The notes beneath the pieces were generated by a model. That model saw only the letters and a program-made list of their open reading frames with translations. It ran no database searches and was not told the origin of the DNA. 64,000 bases of DNA from Henckelia pumila (taxonomy: Eukaryota > Streptophyta > Magnoliopsida > Lamiales > Gesneriaceae). The DNA lies in the NCBI RefSeq assembly GCF_033568475.1, contig NC_133122.1, positions 181,183,449 to 181,247,448 on the forward strand. Direction: 5' to 3'. The stretch's first letter is position 1. The number at the start of each line of letters is the position of its first letter. The position numbers and the translations under genes were made by a program. This document shows positions 60,516 through 64,000 of the stretch, in pieces.

Positions 60516-62252
60516 TCATTTTTTCTCGTTTTCTGGACAATTTGTAGATATATGTCCTCTTGCTCCACATGTCCAGCAGTTGCAATCCTTGAAACTTTCA
60601 CTTGCTCTTGTATGAGTTCTTCTTAAAGTTCTTCTTGATGGTGTTCTTCCCCTGCTTTGTGAAGAGCCTGTTTCTAGGAATGTTCTTGTAGGTCCACTTC
60701 TTCTACCCGATCTATAGGATCTGGCCTTTTGTTTGGACCAAAATGTTCTTGGTTTCCAAGAACTTTTCATTCTTTTATTATAGGGATTATTTCTGAATTT
60801 CTTTCTTTTAATTTCCTGTGATCTGTTTTCAATAATCGTTGGAAGATCATTTTCTCTACAACACAAAGGTGTACGCTTATCTATACCCCTTATTTTCTTG
60901 CAGTTCTTCTGTAATGCTGTCATATGACACCATTCTGCTAATTTTCCTTTCAAAAAGGAGGCACGTCTTGCCAATGTATCAAGATTACCTGGAACATATT
61001 CTTTAATCAGCATTTCTCTCCAGGGACTTGGCATTTTTGCGAAAAATAGCTGAATAGCTATATTTTCCTGGACTCCCGAATTTCATCTGTATTTAGTGAA
61101 TAACATAATGTATTCATCCACTAAACAGATATCATGTAACTCGAGGCTATAAAGAGCTTGAGTATATCTTCTCTTTTTCTTTGTATCTTGATTATTGAAA
61201 TAGTCTACCCCTATGAATTGTGCTTTAAATAGGGTGGCCATTCTTCCTCCAATCTCGTTGAGGGATTCTCCTGCTAAGATTGATTCCTTATTTTCTGGCA
61301 TAGTCATCTCCCATGCGATCTTAACAGATCCCATTAGACTCATTTCTAGAAGTTTAATGAATCTTTTTTTATTGAGATCTAATGTCCCTGCTGCTATTCT
61401 CATAGCTGACGTCCAATCATCTATAAGATCTTCTCTGTTTTTGAAGTCCAAAACATCAAGGTTTAACATAACCCCGTAAGGAGGTATTGGATCTAAAACA
61501 GTTTTTCCGTAAGGAGTTTGATGGAGTGGGATTTTACTCCTTCTTGATCTGGTTCCTGCTGGATGTGAATTTTCTCCAACCTGGAACTCACTATGCGGTT
61601 CTTCTGTTTTAACCACATATCTTGGGGGATTCCCTATGGGTTGTTCACCTTCAGGTGAATTCATTTTTAGATCTACTACTTTGAGATTCGCACAAGAATT
61701 CGCAAGATCTTGTAGATCCTCGAGATTTAATCTTTCTAAAGTAGTCATCAGATAGTGTTTTTCTCTGATACTGCTTTTATAAGATTAATCATCATTTCAT
61801 CATCGGTTAAAGGTTTTTGAACTATTTTGGTTTTACCTTTCTGATGTAACAAAGGTTCGGTACCAAATGAGAGTGGTAACCTTCCACCTGTATTTCATTT
61901 TCTAGAACCCGAAGTGTGTTCTAGATTTATGATTTTATTTTGAAGATCCTTTAGAGTTCCAAGAATTTCTTCTTGTTTCTTAAGGATTTCTTCAATTTGC
62001 CGAGGTATTTCATATAGCTGATTGTTGTAATATTGTACCGTCTTTTGAATTTCTCTAAGATCTCCGGAGAGTTTAGAAGAATCTGGGGTAATCTCTAAAA
62101 ATTGAGAGTTAAAAATAATTTTTCTTTATCTCTTTAAAATTAAGAGCATTAATCACAACATATTGTAAGTAATCTATTGCGAATATATTAACTTGTTTAT
62201 AGGATTTCATATGAATAAAATCCTCTTGATTCAAACCTTCGTTTGAAGTCAT
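60516..62252 (-). pseudogene. Coat protein domain of the pararetrovirus, broken
   Basis: It starts at ATG 62252-62250, about 80 nt after the primer site. The first part is coiled-coil-like (LREIQKTVQYYNNQL, EEILKKQEEILGTLKDLQNK, in a different frame from the ATG, so a frame change lies near 62110). The middle is a capsid-type region (KRFIKLLEMSLMGSVKIAWE, SLELHDICLVDEYIMLFTKY). The end is basic, followed by the CCHC knuckle CWTCGARGHISTNC (about 60545-60590). An in-frame TGA at 61085-61083 and the TGA at 60518-60516 interrupt it; acidic sequence continues in frame beyond the latter towards the movement domain, implying one original CP-MP frame. Confidence 0.8.
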
Positions 62253-62329
62253 ATTTTGTAAAAATCTTCTCCTCAACAAAGAAAAGCATGAATTAACGAA
62301 TAATATTACGTCTGAATAATTAACCTAAA

Positions 62330-62341
62330 GCTCTGATACCA
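62330..62341 (-). other. Viral primer-binding site (initiator-Met tRNA)
   Basis: TGGTATCAGAGC on the minus strand, the exact 12-nt complement of the 3' end of plant initiator-Met tRNA used by caulimovirids to start minus-strand DNA. It marks position 1 of the viral genome. From here to the poly(A) signal at 55280 is about 7.06 kb, near the size of a full genome. Confidence 0.9.
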
Positions 62342-62498
62342 TTTTGCAGATAATTCTTTATACTGCAAATGAACACAAAATCTTCAGATTCAATCATAAA
62401 ACCTTTAAATTTTAAGCATAGAACCTATAGATTTCAAGCATAGATTAACATAAATCTAGTACAAGAATTAAACATTAAAATATTCAAGTTTGGTGGTC

Positions 62499-62583
62499 CT
62501 AGGAAGTTATAGTAAAGAATCTTTTGGCTAGAGAGTTATAATAAAGTTAGAAAGGGTATTAGGGATTTTAGGACAATTTACTC
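62499..62583. repeat. Right terminal inverted repeat
   Basis: Its outer end is GGACAATTTACTC (reverse strand GAGTAAATTGTCC). It pairs with 54675-54759 and is directly followed by the duplicated target ATGATTGAA. Confidence 0.8.
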
Positions 62584-62592
62584 ATGATTGAA

Positions 62593-62883
62593 ACTAAAAT
62601 TAATGATAAAGAAACAACTTAATCATGAAATTACTAAACTATTATAGTAAAAAATTACTAAACTATTAAGCTTCATTTTAGTTATTTATTATTTTAATTA
62701 TTTAATTAAAATTTTTAAATATCATTTTTATTATAAATTATTAAAATATAAATAAAAATACATTTTTCAACAAAAAAATAATATAAAAATAACGGAAAAA
62801 TACAATTTTGATGTTTTTATTTGTATTTATGTTTCATTTTTTGTTCTATTAATGATGAATTTGTATTTTCAGTCTTATAACTC
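62593..62883. repeat. Segmental tandem duplication, copy 2, right part
   Basis: It continues the match to copy 1 from ACTAAAATTAATGATAAA to CAGTCTTATAACTC (copy 1: 52750-53037). Confidence 0.9.
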
Positions 62884-63240
62884 ATATTTTTTTATTTTTG
62901 GTCATGTTACGGTATATTTTCATTTGTAGTCATGTAGCTTCTATATTATTTTTATTTTTTGTCATTTAACTTGTATGTTATTTTTATTTTTTGATTATTT
63001 TTTCACCATAGTCTATCATGTCTACCGATCATAAAAAAAGATCGAAAATTAAAATAAATACAAATTAAAAGATCAAAAATAAAAACAATATACAAGTCAC
63101 ACGACTACAAATAAAAATACATCGTAAAATTACCAAAAATGAAAAATATTCAATTTGCAGGACTGAAAATATAAATTCACCGTTAACAGGACCAAAAGTA
63201 AAAAAAATTGCAATAAAGAGGACGAGAAATATAGTTCCCT
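62793..63240. repeat. Diverged foldback element
   Basis: The left arm (62793-63000) and right arm (63041-63240) are inverted, with matching blocks such as TATTTTCAGTC and TTTTTATTTGTAGTC. The outer right end reads AGGGAACTATATTTC on the reverse strand. It is probably a Mutator-like foldback MITE. Its left arm is shared with the end of the duplicated segment. Confidence 0.6.
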
Positions 63241-63720
63241 AAAATAACCAAATAAAATAATAAATCCAATTATTTAATTCAAAATAAACTCTAATAATAT
63301 TATCAAATGATGTTTATATAATTTTTCAATTTTCCTCATAAATTACCATAATAAATAAAAGAAATAAACTCTTCTCATTGCAAATATTTGAAATGTAACA
63401 TTTACACAATAATAATTAAATAAATTCGAATCACCAAATAGCAAGTTTACATACTATATGTCTCATTGTCAATATTTGAAATTTATTATTTCAAACAAAA
63501 ATTCATGATACATAAATAAAATAGTCATCGAATTACTAAGCTATTAATTAGCTTCTTCTTAGTTAATTATTATTTCAACTCTTTTATCACAGTTTCTTTG
63601 CTAATTATTAAAATATAAATAAGAGTACATTTTCCAACAAAAAGAATAAAAAATAATAATAATAATAATAATAACCAAATAAAATTATAAATTCAACTAA
63701 TCATTTTAAAATAACATTCT
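63241..63720. other. AT-rich intergenic
   Basis: Contains a (TAA)n microsatellite at about 63655-63673. No gene was recognised. Confidence 0.5.
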
Positions 63721-63909
63721 ATCCTAATATCATAAATTTTTTTGATAATTCGTTCAATAGTTATCATAATCATCATAAGAAATGTTTGTACCATGATTAA
63801 TTTTTTTTGTATTGTCTTGGAATCATGCATAATCTCAAATCTATTAAAGTACAACAATTTTAATACACACTATTTTATAATTTAAGACAATTATTATTCA
63901 TATAAATGA
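63721..63909. repeat. Inverted copy of 50244-50425
   Basis: Reverse complement of this stretch matches 50244-50425 at roughly 80%, with shared blocks such as TTGTCTTGGAATCATGCATAA and TGATAATTCGTTCAATAGTT. The pair brackets a 13.3-kb region. Confidence 0.8.
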
Positions 63910-64000
63910 CTTATAATAATTGAATTTAATTAAATTATTATTCAAATTTTGATACCATTTTTCGCACTTATAAATAATAAATTGGTGTATGAAGATTTTC

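Larger units (their letters stand above)
54675..62583 (-). mobile_element. 7.9-kb Mutator-like (MULE-type) element enclosing an endogenous pararetrovirus
   Basis: Left end 54675-54759 (GGGTAAATGATTT...) and right end 62499-62583 (reverse strand GAGTAAATTGTCC...) align without gaps over 85 bp, 61 matches by hand count. They are flanked by ATGATTCAA (54666-54674) and ATGATTGAA (62584-62592), a 9-bp duplication with one mismatch. The tandem paralogue keeps a single ATGATTCAA at 52741-52749 with identical flanking sequence on both sides, so the insertion and its 9-bp duplication are shown directly. Long TIRs starting with G and 9-bp duplications are characteristic of Mutator-like elements. There is no transposase. 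Nearly all the interior is caulimovirid sequence on the minus strand. That it moved as one unit is inference: the virus may have entered an existing MULE. Confidence 0.8.

Noticed and set aside
54675-62583. Virus as a still-functional integrated genome
   Set aside because: There are multiple stops and frame changes in every module, and RT motif A lacks its Asp.
1-64000. CRISPR arrays, bacterial operons, rRNA or functional tRNA genes
   Set aside because: None was seen. The tRNA-like boxes at 50.7-50.95 kb and 52.3-52.5 kb belong to SINE-type repeats.

Overview
The window is nuclear DNA of a flowering plant, and nothing in it contradicts a core eudicot. Genes carry GT-AG introns, intergenic DNA is very AT-rich, and transposable elements of most plant classes are nested in one another. 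The reading frames give no species; an asterid is only my guess.

Host genes, left to right. The 3' part of eIF3b (translation initiation) enters at the left edge. An ankyrin/PGG gene remnant lies at 6.0-7.3 kb, a B3-domain gene at 7.6-8.1 kb (minus), and an HSP70 pseudogene with a large internal deletion at 8.7-9.4 kb (minus). RPN10, the ubiquitin receptor of the 26S proteasome, lies at 20.7-27.2 kb (minus, 10 exons). A five-exon rhodanese-type sulfurtransferase lies at 30.9-32.1 kb. An oligopeptide transporter lies at 38.5-42.3 kb (6 exons), calmodulin-lysine N-methyltransferase at 42.8-45.9 kb (7 exons), and a thaumatin-like PR-5 protein at 46.9-47.8 kb (minus). They look like ordinary dispersed housekeeping, transport and defence genes. 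I see no shared pathway or cluster. Exon models were read by hand and close in frame.

Mobile DNA. A decayed Ty3/gypsy chromovirus (9.95-16.78 kb) has both LTRs, a 5-bp target duplication and a reverse transcriptase motif that has lost one catalytic Asp. The largest RPN10 intron holds a small LTR element whose 5' LTR was entered by a MITE. A non-autonomous LTR element (33.2-37.95 kb) contains a 1.85-kb solo LTR of another family. Both layers have exact 5-bp target duplications.

The right quarter (49.4-64 kb) has no host gene I recognise. It holds a SINE, Helitron-type elements, a near-perfect 89-bp foldback, two tandem copies of a ~1.9-kb segment, and an old endogenous pararetrovirus (Caulimoviridae) read on the minus strand in the order CP-MP-AP-RT-RNase H-downstream ORF. 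The virus lies inside a 7.9-kb unit. That unit is bounded by 85-bp inverted repeats (61/85 matches, no gaps) and by a 9-bp target duplication (8/9). The neighbouring copy of the duplicated segment preserves the empty site. This is the signature of a Mutator-like DNA transposon, so the viral genome appears to sit inside a MULE. I consider this the most interesting object in the window. All viral frames are broken, and the reverse transcriptase has lost a catalytic Asp.
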